Positions 1-8,031 of a stretch of 64,000 nt of DNA are shown here, in pieces. The stretch covers positions 203,444 to 267,443 of the forward strand of contig JALSOH010000009.1 in the NCBI GenBank assembly GCA_026986575.1. The letters run 5' to 3'. The translations under genes and the position numbers were made by a program. Position 1 is the stretch's first letter. The number at the start of each line of letters is the position of its first letter. The stretch comes from Thermoproteota archaeon. GTDB lineage: Archaea; Korarchaeota; Korarchaeia; Korarchaeales; Korarchaeaceae. Under the pieces are notes generated by a model. It searched no databases. It had not been told where the DNA came from and saw only the letters and a list, made by a program, of their open reading frames with translations.

Positions 1-482
1 ATAGAGAGGGGTGCTAAGGAGGCGGCCACGACCCTCGGGAAGTTCCCCTCAGGTGATATCATTCTGAAGAGCCAGGGGTTGATGGAATAAGAGATGCCCA
101 TGATGATGGAGGGTATCTCGGAGAGCTCCAGCTCCCTACCCAGAAGGTAGGCGGATAGGGAGGCTATCACCAAGCTCAAGGTGATGATCGCCTTGTAGGC
201 TAGAGCTGGGTCTCCCAGAGGCATGGAGGCCGCCCAGGCCATTAGATAGGAGAGGGGTGGATAGAACCTGAGGAAGGGGTAGCCGGAGTACCAGTCCTTT
301 ATCCAAGGGGAGAAGCCCTGAGAGTGCAGCTTCCATATCTTGAAGAGGTGGCCGTAGGCATCCCCTCCCCAGCCGGGGGGCAGGGGACCGGCGAGGTACA
401 TCTCCAACAATCCCGTGGCCGAGAGGAGTAGAGGAAGCGCCACTAGGCTAGCGATCACCCCCAGCCTCCTGTCCCAGTGCAT
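1..482 (-). CDS. Partial multispanning membrane protein, GT-C / PTPS-related type
   Basis: The N-terminal 160 codons of a gene that runs off the left edge of the window. The start is taken as ATG at 482, just after a purine-rich GACAGAGGG. Translation gives an N-terminal transmembrane helix, then an extracytoplasmic stretch with GGDAYGHLFKIW and WYSGYPFLRFYPPLSY, then more hydrophobic helices. This arrangement (first membrane segment, an acidic GDAxGH loop, a WYxGxPxxxFYPP motif) is typical of large archaeal membrane proteins annotated as '6-pyruvoyl-tetrahydropterin synthase related' or GT-C-like glycosyltransferases. Known members probably use lipid-linked sugars; the activity here is not established. 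The C-terminal part cannot be judged. Confidence 0.6.
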   Translation of the reverse strand, partial: MHWDRRLGVIASLVALPLLLSATGLLEMYLAGPLPPGWGGDAYGHLFKIWKLHSQGFSPWIKDWYSGYPFLRFYPPLSYLMAWAASMPLGDPALAYKAIITLSLVIASLSAYLLGRELELSEIPSIIMGISYSINPWLFRMISPEGNFPRVVAASLAPLS

Positions 483-577
483 CCCTCTGTCGAGTCCCTG
501 AACTATTTAGTAGTTTTCCCGCTCATCGACTTTGCGCCGTCCGGTGATGAGGGAATGCCAATCTTTTAGTTGAAGTC

Positions 578-844
578 TTGGATGTAGGGCAGGCGTCAGT
601 GATGCTGAGGGTGGTCCCGGTAGGTCGGGAGCTCTTGGATCTTCCCCTCCTTCTTGGGAATCCCGTCATAGAGAGGGCCTTGGGCATCCTGAAGAAGGCC
701 CATCCCTCGCTGATATCCAAACTCTTTCTCAGAGAAGCCCCGCTAATCGTGTTCGCCAAGGAAACTGGGAGGAGGATAGCCGACATGATGGAGGAAAGGG
801 TGATCGAGAGAGGTCATCGGAAAGCGCGAGGATGGACCTGTTGA
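578..844 (+). CDS. Small hypothetical protein
   Basis: An 88-residue frame opening with TTG at 578; no ATG or GTG lies upstream in frame before a stop at 548. It has a hydrophobic, probably alpha/beta N-terminal half and a basic, helical C-terminus. I recognise no family. It overlaps the next gene by 13 bases, which suggests translational coupling and supports both frames being real. An open frame on the opposite strand at 523-786 is rich in Ser/Arg/Thr and looks like its shadow. The TTG start is uncertain; GTG at 599 is an alternative. Confidence 0.45.
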   Translation: MDVGQASVMLRVVPVGRELLDLPLLLGNPVIERALGILKKAHPSLISKLFLREAPLIVFAKETGRRIADMMEERVIERGHRKARGWTC

Positions 845-1077
845 GGGGGTTCTCCACGCATTCGGACCTCCTGGTGTACCTGATGGATGCCTCGCTCAAC
901 ACGACCCTCGACGCGGAACTGGAGGAAATTCACTGGTGGCTTCTCTCCAAATATGGCATGCTATCGAGCCCTGTGGAGGAGCTGAATGCGAGGCTGATGG
1001 GTCGCCTCAACTACCTGAGGAGGCGGGTGCTCTCTTATCAGCTCACCTATCTGATGAGGGAGGGAGCCTTAAGGTAA
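832..1077 (+). CDS. Small hypothetical helical protein
   Basis: An 81-residue protein with ATG at 832, overlapping the end of the preceding frame by 13 bases. It is predicted to be mostly helical (segments DAELEEIHWWLLSKYG and LNYLRRRVLSYQLTYLMREG) with aromatic and Arg-rich faces. That is compatible with a protein- or nucleic-acid-binding helical bundle, but no known motif is visible. It forms a two-gene unit with the gene before it and converges on the minus-strand gene ending at 1140. The function is unknown. Confidence 0.45.
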   Translation: MDLLRGFSTHSDLLVYLMDASLNTTLDAELEEIHWWLLSKYGMLSSPVEELNARLMGRLNYLRRRVLSYQLTYLMREGALR

Positions 1078-1139
1078 TCGCTACGTTAGGTGAGCGGTGA
1101 TGGTCCAAGGGATCCCGTATCCTCCTACCGGAACCAGCC

Positions 1140-1589
1140 TCACCTCCTGAGTACCCACTTCTCCCTTACGTGATTCCCCTCCCTATCGAATCCCAGATCT
1201 ATCAGCTCTGCGGTTATGCCGTGATCCTCGAGGGCCGCGAACATGAGGTTGGTCATGTAGTGGGAGGGAGCCATCCCCGACTCCACCAGCTCTATGGAGG
1301 ATTCGAGTACCGACACGCCGTACATGTCTAGAACGAGCTCGTCCTCACTTACCTTAGTCACCTCGATCCTCTCCATGTACCCCATCCTCTCTAAGAACTT
1401 GGCTACTTCCACTAGAGTATCGAGGGGGTCCTCCCTCCACCCTATCAGTCCTCCCTCCTTGGCCCTCCGGTAGCACACCCTCCCCACTTCCCTGAAGACA
1501 TCCTCTGTAGCCTCCTTGCCCAACCTCTCGTTCAGGACACGACATATCCCGTAGTTGACGAGATCCAAAAAGATGGGATCGACTGGCAT
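1140..1589 (-). CDS. Hypothetical cytosolic protein
   Basis: A 149-residue soluble protein starting with ATG at 1589. It has an N-terminal helical region (about residues 5-75, including an EVGRVCYRRAKEGGLIGW segment), a beta region around EDELVLDMYGVSVLESS, and a C-terminal part with HYMTNLMFAALEDHGITAELID. The alternation of helices and strands and the single Cys residues resemble small archaeal hydrocarbon-binding (V4R-like) proteins, but the similarity is too weak to assign. It is divergently placed with the ChrB-type gene at 1671, so the 80-base gap between them probably holds both promoters. Confidence 0.5.
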   Translation of the reverse strand: MPVDPIFLDLVNYGICRVLNERLGKEATEDVFREVGRVCYRRAKEGGLIGWREDPLDTLVEVAKFLERMGYMERIEVTKVSEDELVLDMYGVSVLESSIELVESGMAPSHYMTNLMFAALEDHGITAELIDLGFDREGNHVREKWVLRR

Positions 1590-1670
1590 GCTTCTACTTG
1601 AGAGGACTGCATATTAACTTTCCGACCTAGAGAGGTTATAAGGCCCTCTCTCCTTTAGTTGGGGGATGGG

Positions 1671-2189
1671 ATGAAGTGGGTGACCCGCTCTTTCCCGGGA
1701 GTTGACAGGACCGCATCGGCATGGTTGATAAAGAGATTCGTTGATCCTGAAGCTGAGTTCATCTTAATCGACTGGCCTGAGGAGGAATTGAAGCCCGAAT
1801 ACGGGATACCCTTCGATATCAAGGGAGTCGAGCACGGGCACAGGGATGGCAAGTGCACCTTCGAGGTCATAGTTGAGAGGTACTCGATCGAGGATCCGTA
1901 CGTGAAGCGAATGACTGAGATCGTGCATGCCGCCGACATAAAGGGAGAGGAGAAGCGAGCTCCGGAGGAGATGGGGATCAAGGCCGTTCTGGACGGTCTC
2001 AGGTTCGTCACGAGGAGCGATAGCGAGACGTTGAGGAACGGAATGATGCTATGGGAGGCCCTATATGTTCACTTAAGATTGGAGGATCTGAAGAAGGAGC
2101 TGCAGAAGGAACTGGAATCCCTATCTAGGACGGAGAGGCTCCGCCTTCTCAAGAGGAAACTTCAGGAGAATAGAGGTATCTTAGAATGA
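1671..2189 (+). CDS. ChrB C-terminal-domain protein (chromate-resistance family)
   Basis: A 172-residue protein with the signature of the ChrB C-terminal domain: WVTRSFPGVDRTASAWLIKRF at the N-terminus, then FDIKGVEHGHRDGKCTFEVI and HAADIKGE. In bacteria this domain is linked to chromate sensing or resistance. Stand-alone archaeal copies are widespread and their role is unclear. An upstream in-frame TTG at 1659 would add four residues. I prefer ATG at 1671 because a G-rich Shine-Dalgarno-like stretch (GGGGG at 1661-1665) lies at a suitable distance. The C-terminal 40 residues are a charged helix. It is not next to a chromate transporter, so a chromate role is only a family-based guess. Confidence 0.75.
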   Translation: MKWVTRSFPGVDRTASAWLIKRFVDPEAEFILIDWPEEELKPEYGIPFDIKGVEHGHRDGKCTFEVIVERYSIEDPYVKRMTEIVHAADIKGEEKRAPEEMGIKAVLDGLRFVTRSDSETLRNGMMLWEALYVHLRLEDLKKELQKELESLSRTERLRLLKRKLQENRGILE

Positions 2190-2417
2190 TGATAGGATTC
2201 TAGGCATATCGCTCGGAGCTACGCCATCATACGCCAGCATTCCCAATAGGAGAGGTCATTTTGGTCAAACATAGGAGTGGTATTGGATGTGAATTAGGCG
2301 TGGTGGGGTAAGCCTTATCGGCATATCTCTCAAGCACTATCTTGGGAGAAGAGAGCACGGTTTTCATGGATATTCGGTTCGGTAAATATATATGAGAACA
2401 AGGGACTTTTGGCAGGA

Positions 2418-2954
2418 TTAATGAGGAGAGATTCGCATGTGTGGAACAAAGAGATCTCCGATAGTCCCCTCCTCGGGATGCTCATGCGCCACCCCTGACT
2501 CAGTCCTGTGTGGAGATCGGGCGTTAAGTGACTCTGCGCAATCGGAGTTTCTCTTCTTCCCGTATTGTATGTAGGCCTTTTTGATTGAGCATAGGGGTTC
2601 CAGCAACCTTCCTATCAGGAATTCTCTTATTATCGCGAGGAAGGTGACCCCAACTAGGAGAAGGGCGAAATGAACGATCCCCAGTACTATAAGGGGGGCG
2701 AAAGTCGAAACGAGCCCCAGAGTGTAGGGCACCGTGATGAATGCGGAAAGTATTGCCAGTAATATGACCAATAGAATTGAAGAGACTACCGAAAGATGGG
2801 ACAGCTCTAATGCTTCCTCCAAATCTCTCCTAATGATAAGGAGCGGCGAGATGAGGGATACAAGCGAGACGTAGGTGAAGAAATCGATCCTCCCTGCATG
2901 ATGTGCCCAGCGCGCGATCCAACACCCCGACACGAGTGCGATACATGCCTTCAA
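2418..2954 (-). CDS. Hypothetical integral membrane protein
   Basis: A 178-residue protein with ATG at 2954. Three to four hydrophobic segments occupy roughly residues 5-45 and 55-115 (for example VVSSILLVILLAILSAFITV and LIVLGIVHFALLLVGVTFLA). They are followed by a polar, His- and Ser-rich tail of about 50 residues that should face the cytoplasm. No transporter or enzyme motif is recognised. The tail has an unusual composition and could include out-of-frame read-through, so the C-terminus is less certain. It stands alone, downstream of and on the same strand as the ComA-like gene. Confidence 0.45.
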   Translation of the reverse strand: MKACIALVSGCWIARWAHHAGRIDFFTYVSLVSLISPLLIIRRDLEEALELSHLSVVSSILLVILLAILSAFITVPYTLGLVSTFAPLIVLGIVHFALLLVGVTFLAIIREFLIGRLLEPLCSIKKAYIQYGKKRNSDCAESLNARSPHRTESGVAHEHPEEGTIGDLFVPHMRISPH

Positions 2955-3032
2955 GACTGGGCTTCAAAGCTTCACATGAATACACGATGGTTAAGCTAAA
3001 TAAGTTAATCGTTAAGTATTTTTATAAGTATT

Positions 3033-4013
3033 TTATCTGTGAGATGCTGCCCATACCGTTGTTCCACCCAAGGAAAGCTGTTCCACGAGGCCCTTCTCCT
3101 TCAAATTCTTTAGGGCTTTATATATGGTTCTCGGTGGCAATCCAGTCTTTTTCTTTATTTCCGAGGAACTCATCGGTCCAAATTGCCTTAAAACGTATAG
3201 AACAAATTTTTCAGAGGGAGAACCCCCTGTCAGACTCTCTCTCGACTTTATCAGAAAAGTATCTCCTCTCACACCCAACCTGAGACTCTCTAGCGAGAGA
3301 ACATCCTCTATCCTTATATTTCCCAAGTTCACGTTAGGTCCGAGTCTCCTTATCAGCTCGACATGCTGCTTCACCAGCGGTGCCTCGAATATGATGTCCT
3401 CATGATTGAATGTCGATATCAGAGCTGAGAACCAGTCGGACTTGAGGTTCCCCTCCTCGTCGAAAAGGCAAGACGCCTTACCGAACTCCCTGCCCTCAAT
3501 AATGACCTTCCACACTCTGCTGAACTCAAGCGCCAATCTTATCTCTTCTATGACGCTACGAAGTGGAAGTTTTCTACTGGGATCCTTCTTACCTACCTCA
3601 AAAGTCACCCTGAATCCCAAGGAATGAGCATAATCTGCCAGCTCCAGCCTCTCTTGCATGGGAATGTCCACTATACCGGAGCTTATCTCCACTATGTTGA
3701 AGCCGAGTGACCATGCTTCCTCGAATAGATCCTTGACCCTGCCCTTCACTGTTGCCAGCTCCATTAGAGTGCCGCTCAGGCCCACATCTACGTCATGCTC
3801 GTGATACAACCGGATTCTCTCCTTCAACACATCCTCGTGGATAAGGATGGGGAGTCCCCAGCCTATCTTAACGTAATCCATGTAGGGAGCCCTATACTCA
3901 AGTCCTAGACACGAGGGGGGCTGACTGAGCTTATCGAGTACCATAGTGATGCCCTTCTCTCTCGGCTTGCTGGATCTCCTCTCTACAACGCTCCTCCTCA
4001 GATCGCTTAGCAT
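3033..4013 (-). CDS. comA: Phosphosulfolactate synthase (ComA family) fused to a winged-helix domain
   Basis: The first ~255 residues match (2R)-phospho-3-sulfolactate synthase, the enzyme adding sulfite to phosphoenolpyruvate in coenzyme M biosynthesis. Visible family features are GITMVLDK and YMDYVKIGWG near the N-terminus, GFNIVEISSGIVDI, the active-site region VIIEGREFGKA, IIFEAPLVKQHVELI, and GPNVNLGNI followed by LESLRLGVRGDT. ComA proteins are normally about 250 residues. Here ~60 extra residues form a winged helix-turn-helix (SSSEIKKKTGLPPRTIYKALKNLKEKGLVEQ) of MarR/TrmB type. So this is a ComA-regulator fusion. It could be a biosynthetic enzyme that regulates itself, or a regulator that has kept the ComA fold as a ligand sensor. 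No other coenzyme M gene is nearby. Confidence 0.8.
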   Translation of the reverse strand: MLSDLRRSVVERRSSKPREKGITMVLDKLSQPPSCLGLEYRAPYMDYVKIGWGLPILIHEDVLKERIRLYHEHDVDVGLSGTLMELATVKGRVKDLFEEAWSLGFNIVEISSGIVDIPMQERLELADYAHSLGFRVTFEVGKKDPSRKLPLRSVIEEIRLALEFSRVWKVIIEGREFGKASCLFDEEGNLKSDWFSALISTFNHEDIIFEAPLVKQHVELIRRLGPNVNLGNIRIEDVLSLESLRLGVRGDTFLIKSRESLTGGSPSEKFVLYVLRQFGPMSSSEIKKKTGLPPRTIYKALKNLKEKGLVEQLSLGGTTVWAASHR

Positions 4014-4337
4014 TCACAAAGTCAGAGGTGTCTCCCAAATATAAGTTACGCTTCCTCCTCAGATTTTTAACAGGATCGTGCCATTTAGAATCACTTATTC
4101 CATGATCCCATCTTGGCAAGCAGAGGGGAGTGCATTACCGGGAAGCTCAAGCTCCCACTAGATCAAAACGATGAAGCTTGTTCCATTGAAAGCGCATGAT
4201 CGAATTGGGTATGGTACTAAGCGGTACATCATCGATCCCACTTAACTAAAACCCACATCAAATACCCTACTGGTGCCCTCGAGCGGCCGTCTCCACACTA
4301 CATATGCACATCCGCTGTCAAAAGGGCCAATTAACTC
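4014..4337. other. Intergenic stretch without an intact gene
   Basis: 324 bases between the ComA-like gene and a VapC toxin gene, both on the minus strand. The right edge of the ComA gene has A/T-rich sequence (CAAATATAAG near 4036) that could be its promoter read on the minus strand. A short plus-strand frame at about 4171-4245 (24 codons from ATG, including RIGYGTKRYIIDP) may be a decayed gene fragment, but it is too short to identify. I see nothing else. Confidence 0.4.
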
Positions 4338-4745
4338 CTACTCATCCCCATCGATTCCCAGTACTATCGTGTCCTCAAAGAATTCAGCTATCTTTTGGTT
4401 GGAGGTCACCACGGCAGCGTCTTTGTCCATGGCCGTGGCTATCACAACGGCGTCTTGAAGAGATACCCCAGACTCCACCGCTATTCTACCGGCAGAGAGG
4501 GCTATTCCCTCATCTAACGGTACTAGGGAGATGGGCCATTTCTTCACCGCAGCCACGGTCTCGTTAGCCTTCTTAGTAGTGTACTCGCTACCTATCACGT
4601 GGTAAAGCTCTGAGATGGTTAGACAATTCACATAGATCCTCGCCTTACCTTTAGACGCCTTTTCAAGGATCTCTTCTAGGAGATCGGCCCCCTTTAAATC
4701 GGAGAGGTAAGTTATGATGGCCGTTATGTCGAGGACGAAGCTCAT
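4338..4745 (-). CDS. vapC: PIN-domain toxin (VapC type)
   Basis: A 135-residue PIN-domain ribonuclease, the toxin of a VapBC pair. The acidic active-site positions can be followed: Asp6 in VLDITAI, Glu46 in ISELYHV and Asp98 in LQDAVVIATA. The fourth position, usually Asp in a VVTxD motif, is Asn116 here (VVTSNQKI), which may weaken metal binding or activity. VapC toxins typically cut tRNA or rRNA and are held inactive by the cognate antitoxin. The ATG overlaps the antitoxin stop by 4 bases (4742-4745), the usual coupled arrangement. It is probably autoregulated through the inverted repeats upstream of the antitoxin. Confidence 0.9.
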   Translation of the reverse strand: MSFVLDITAIITYLSDLKGADLLEEILEKASKGKARIYVNCLTISELYHVIGSEYTTKKANETVAAVKKWPISLVPLDEGIALSAGRIAVESGVSLQDAVVIATAMDKDAAVVTSNQKIAEFFEDTIVLGIDGDE

Positions 4746-4954
4746 GATGATCTCTCCCTGACCCCCCTTACCAGTTCCAGCGGGTTACCCCTGAACTTCA
4801 GGATACCCCTGCCCCTACCTGGTGGCGGCGCAACGATCACTATCTCATACCCGAAATCCAGCACCTCTACCTCCTTGCCCGGTGAGATACCGTATTTCCT
4901 TCTTATCTTCACAGGTAAGACGAGTTGGCCCTTGGTGGAGACCTTCGTCGGCAT
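4742..4954 (-). CDS. vapB: AbrB/SpoVT-type antitoxin (VapB)
   Basis: A 70-residue protein with the swapped-hairpin AbrB fold at residues 1-45 (STKGQLVLPVKIRRKYGISPGKEVEVLDF), a DNA-binding dimer module. The C-terminal tail (about residues 46-70) would wrap the partner toxin. It is the first gene of a two-gene operon with the VapC gene; the stop and start overlap by 4 bases. Two copies of a 27-base inverted repeat lie 18 and 196 bases upstream of its start and are the obvious candidate operators. Confidence 0.88.
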   Translation of the reverse strand: MPTKVSTKGQLVLPVKIRRKYGISPGKEVEVLDFGYEIVIVAPPPGRGRGILKFRGNPLELVRGVRERSS

Positions 4955-4971
4955 AGGACTGACCGTTCAAA

Positions 4972-4998
4972 GTAATACGATCAAAATAAAAGTATTAC
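4972..4998. promoter_or_regulatory. Operator-like inverted repeat, proximal copy
   Basis: Perfect 7-base arms GTAATAC (4972-4978) and GTATTAC (4992-4998) separated by 13 bases, giving a centre-to-centre arm spacing of 20 bases, about two helical turns. The site begins 18 bases upstream of the vapB start and includes A-rich sequence that could be the promoter. The geometry suits a dimeric AbrB-type antitoxin or VapBC complex binding two half-sites. That it is the autoregulatory operator is inference from position and symmetry. Confidence 0.6.
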
Positions 4999-5149
4999 CA
5001 CAATGATGACGCTTCTCCTGCCACGTCACAGCAGATTATTATCGATTCTGTCATCTAAATGTTTTTAAATAGACTGATAATAGCAGTAACTTATAAAAAA
5101 TCTTACATAATAAAAGCCATATTATCATTTTGACCCAGATGCTAATTTA

Positions 5150-5176
5150 GTAATACTAAATCTAGAAACGTATTAC
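5150..5176. promoter_or_regulatory. Operator-like inverted repeat, distal copy
   Basis: A second copy with identical arms (GTAATAC at 5150-5156, GTATTAC at 5170-5176) and the same 13-base spacer length, although the spacer sequence differs. Both copies continue into CACA after the right arm. The conservation of arms and spacing but not of the spacer argues for protein binding rather than simple duplication. The two copies are 178 bases apart, which would allow DNA looping. Confidence 0.55.
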
Positions 5177-5364
5177 CACAGAGCACTCCCTAGTAAAGCT
5201 ACCATCAGGGTGTGAAGCGGCGAATCAGCAGGTCACAACAAATCTCGAATGAAGGAGGTTACCCACTGGCATCAGGGCGGCAATCGAAGGCGAATCGTTC
5301 AACGCTTTATCACCAATAGGGTTAAATTAAGTGCGTAGTTGAACTATCTTAAGAGGAGTTGGCA

Positions 5365-6501
5365 ATGGGATGGAGGTCCCTCTTTCTCCTATTGCTGCTC
5401 TTCCTCATCCTTCAAGCGTTCTTTCCTGACATATTTACCCCGAGAATCCGATCTCTAGCCTTTTCAGGGAAGGATGCTGGCTTATCCAACTCCACATTGC
5501 AAGTTCAAGGAAAGGTACTGAGGGAGATTCCCGACACCCTGCTTGTGCTCACCAGAGAAGGATTGTTGAAGATTTCAGGAGGAAGTGCGGAGGTCCTCAA
5601 CAAGAATGTTACAGGGTATACTCTAACCCTTTACGGCGATAAGCTTTACACGGGATGCAGGCCTATGTACGAGATCTCTCTAGGTGGGGACATTCTCAAG
5701 GAGATAAATGTGAAAGCCCCCTATTGCCTCACCACAGTACCTCTCCCCGGTGGGAGATTCGCCGCGCTCGATAACAAGAATGATAGAGTTTACATACTCG
5801 ACGGTGAGGGCGGAGTAGTGGCGATCGCCAACCTGACCAACCAGCCCAATGAGCATCTTCAGAACATGTACGGGATAGTCGTTGGGAATAAGCTCATCGT
5901 TTCAGAGGACGGAAATGGCAGGATAATGAGTATGGACCTGAGCACATACGAGGTGTCCGTACTCAAGGACCTGTCTATGGTAGACCATAAATGGGGACCC
6001 ATCACCTACGACGACGGCACTTACTACGTAGGTAGTCAGTCCATGTTGTACCGCTTCAAGGCAGACGGACCTGCAGAACCGGTCGTTGACAAGATATTCG
6101 ACCACATCACCGGCATAGGCCTTGTTCAGAACAGACTCTACGTGGCTAGGTATGTAGGGGATATATATGTGGTGTATCTCGATAGCGGAGAGGTGGAGAA
6201 GGTCGTTGAGGGCTTGAATAGAGTCATGGATATGGTAGTGATCCCGGGAGCTGGATCCGGGCCGGGATCTGGAAGTGGAGAAGGGACTACAGCCAAACCA
6301 TCGCCTAAGCCCGCATCAACCACTGAAATCTCCCACCCAGGTTCGGGTTCTCGACAGCCCGGTCTCACCACCATCGTCACAACGGTCATAGAGAGTGAGG
6401 GGGCCTTTGGACCCATAGAAACCGCCTTACTGGTACTGATAATGGTGCTAGCGGCAATCATTACAGTCCTCTATCTCAGAAGGGGAAGGTCATCACCTTA
6501 A
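5365..6501 (+). CDS. Secreted beta-propeller-like protein with C-terminal membrane anchor
   Basis: A 378-residue protein. ATG at 5365 is chosen over the in-frame TTG at 5359 because an AGAGGAG Shine-Dalgarno sequence lies at 5352-5358. It has an N-terminal hydrophobic signal or anchor (LFLLLLLFLILQAFF), then ~270 residues of repeated beta-strand units of NHL/YVTN style (GDKLYTG, NDRVYILDGEGG, GNKLIVSEDGNGRIMSMDL, DDGTYYVGSQSMLYRFKADG, QNRLYVARYVGDIYVVYLDSG). A Gly/Ser/Pro/Thr-rich linker follows, then TTIVTTVIES, a transmembrane helix and a basic tail. It is paralogous to the minus-strand gene at 53408-54547: the segment DLSTYEVSVLKDL corresponds to DLTDYGVSVLKDF there. It probably sits outside the cell; any ligand or enzyme role is unknown. 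Confidence 0.7.
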   Translation: MGWRSLFLLLLLFLILQAFFPDIFTPRIRSLAFSGKDAGLSNSTLQVQGKVLREIPDTLLVLTREGLLKISGGSAEVLNKNVTGYTLTLYGDKLYTGCRPMYEISLGGDILKEINVKAPYCLTTVPLPGGRFAALDNKNDRVYILDGEGGVVAIANLTNQPNEHLQNMYGIVVGNKLIVSEDGNGRIMSMDLSTYEVSVLKDLSMVDHKWGPITYDDGTYYVGSQSMLYRFKADGPAEPVVDKIFDHITGIGLVQNRLYVARYVGDIYVVYLDSGEVEKVVEGLNRVMDMVVIPGAGSGPGSGSGEGTTAKPSPKPASTTEISHPGSGSRQPGLTTIVTTVIESEGAFGPIETALLVLIMVLAAIITVLYLRRGRSSP

Positions 6502-6556
6502 CAATACCCTTAACTTTTCTGACGTGGAATCATGGAAAAAACCGGGGGTGAGGTAA

Positions 6557-7753
6557 CTAAGAGGGCACTGAGTATACCTTTTCCAATTCCTCCGGTTGAA
6601 TGATACCATCCATGTCCGTATCATTCCATCCGACGACCACGAGGGTCTTGTCCACCAACTTCCAACGGTTTTCCAACACCCATATCAGCGCCGCTCTAGT
6701 TCCTACCTTGGTCGTTCCAGCCAGCCTCGCGTTGAAACCACCCTCGCAAGTGAGATGTACTATGCCGAAATCCCTGTGCTCGTCCGAGATGAACATCGAG
6801 TTGTTCATGGTGATCCTGCCTTCACCGAGCTGGATGTTATACTTGCTCCAAGGTTGGGGTCTGACTGCCAGCCAACCGACGAACATCACATTTCCCTCTT
6901 CCCCTAGTCCGGCCTTCCCGGAGAGGTTCCCTAGGATATCTGAATTATATTCAAGGTCCTCGCTGTATCCCCTGTATTTGGCGGATCTGGGCCATCCATC
7001 GGGCAATGGACACGTTTTAATGGGCTGTGGCATGGGAATGCTGACCGTAACATGTCTCTCTTTCTTGTTGAAGTGAGCTACAGCTTTGTGATCGCTGTTC
7101 ATCTTGATAGAAAGCTTCTTAGTGTACTTGGCGACTCCATCGAGTGTCCAGTGACTGAATTCCCATCCAGCGTGGGCATTGGGATTGAGGGTCACAACAA
7201 AGCCGTGAGAGAGGGTGTGGACTCCCACACCGTAGGGGCTCACTTCACCCGATCCCACCGGGTCCACCGCCACCGTCAAGCGGTGTCCGGTCCTCTTCAG
7301 GTAGAGGGTAACCTTCGCTGACGACCCCTCGTTGATGTACACGTAAGCCCTGTTACCAGTTATAACCACGCTGGTGAGTTCCCTTGATGGTTGGGTACCG
7401 GAAATCATCGCCTCGACCGTACCTATACCGTCTGTGATGTCTCCACCGTAGGATAGGGATACCACCCAGTGATCGAAGGAGTACCCAGAACAGGGATGTG
7501 GTGTGAGTCGGTACCAGAGAGAAGGCTCCACTAGGGTTGTATCGCCGTGTCCGTAGGTCCCTGCTGGACTATAGGGTCCTGAAAGCGAGGAGGAGACCTC
7601 CATCTCTATGGGATCGCACGCCGTGATCGCGGTCCCGGCGCTCACCTCCTTCACTCCAAAGCCGATGTCAGAAACATTGATGACTATGGCTAGCCCGGTT
7701 AACGGGGTGACCAAGAGGATCGCTACTAAGGTTGCCACCAAAATGCGCTCCAT
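6557..7753 (-). CDS. Secreted surface protein: InlB-like B-repeats plus shared C-terminal module
   Basis: A 398-residue exported protein with a signal peptide (ILVATLVAILLVTPLTGLA). Two repeats of the divergent InlB-B type follow, recognised by YSFDHWVVSL and WEFSHWTLDG, each preceded by a strand and a Pro/Gly turn. The last ~150 residues form a module shared with three other proteins in this window: a YRGYSEDLEYNSDIL segment, PQPWSKYNI, DFGIVHLTC, then TKVGTRAALIWVL, ending in DTDMDGIIQPEE. That last stretch fits the 12-residue EF-hand calcium loop exactly (acidic at 1, 3, 5, Gly at 6, Ile at 8, Glu at 12). It is the third of three same-strand genes with this module. A role as an S-layer or surface-assembly protein is inferred. 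Confidence 0.7.
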   Translation of the reverse strand: MERILVATLVAILLVTPLTGLAIVINVSDIGFGVKEVSAGTAITACDPIEMEVSSSLSGPYSPAGTYGHGDTTLVEPSLWYRLTPHPCSGYSFDHWVVSLSYGGDITDGIGTVEAMISGTQPSRELTSVVITGNRAYVYINEGSSAKVTLYLKRTGHRLTVAVDPVGSGEVSPYGVGVHTLSHGFVVTLNPNAHAGWEFSHWTLDGVAKYTKKLSIKMNSDHKAVAHFNKKERHVTVSIPMPQPIKTCPLPDGWPRSAKYRGYSEDLEYNSDILGNLSGKAGLGEEGNVMFVGWLAVRPQPWSKYNIQLGEGRITMNNSMFISDEHRDFGIVHLTCEGGFNARLAGTTKVGTRAALIWVLENRWKLVDKTLVVVGWNDTDMDGIIQPEELEKVYSVPS

Positions 7754-8010
7754 CGCTATCTAAGATTGAATGAGCATTAAAGTAATAAAGTTTTCTGTTG
7801 GAAATTTTATATGGAAAATATCATCATCTCTTTTGGGAAATCAATTTAATTTAGTAAATGTCTATTTTGATTTACAAATAAGCGTTCGCAAAGACCTATC
7901 AAGACACATTCTGGGTCTTCTAATGGGTTGCGAAGTTGAAGATGAGCCGCAAGCAGTTCCCACAGCGGGAGCATCAGATGATTGCTTGAAGGACATCCGA
8001 TCTGATTCGT

Positions 8011-8016
8011 AAAAAA
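8011..8016 (-). terminator. Poly-T terminator after the 856-residue surface protein gene
   Basis: Read on the minus strand, a run of six T residues preceded by C/T-rich sequence lies 16 bases beyond the stop codon at 8032. Archaeal transcription commonly stops at such T tracts without a hairpin. Confidence 0.4.
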
Positions 8017-8031
8017 GAGGAGAAGAGGGGA

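Larger units (their letters stand above)
4955..5364. other. A/T-rich intergenic region between divergent genes
   Basis: 410 bases separating vapB (minus) from the surface beta-propeller gene (plus). Apart from the two operator-like repeats it contains a strongly A/T-rich core (about 5035-5170) with several TATA-like stretches, and a TTAAATTAA element near 5323-5331 that is a reasonable TATA box for the plus-strand gene. No coding potential is seen. Confidence 0.5.

Noticed and set aside
7770..8012. An 80-codon plus-strand frame between two surface protein genes
   Set aside because: It covers the A/T-rich promoter area of the minus-strand gene at 6557-7753 and the terminator area of the next; composition changes abruptly half way and no family is recognisable.
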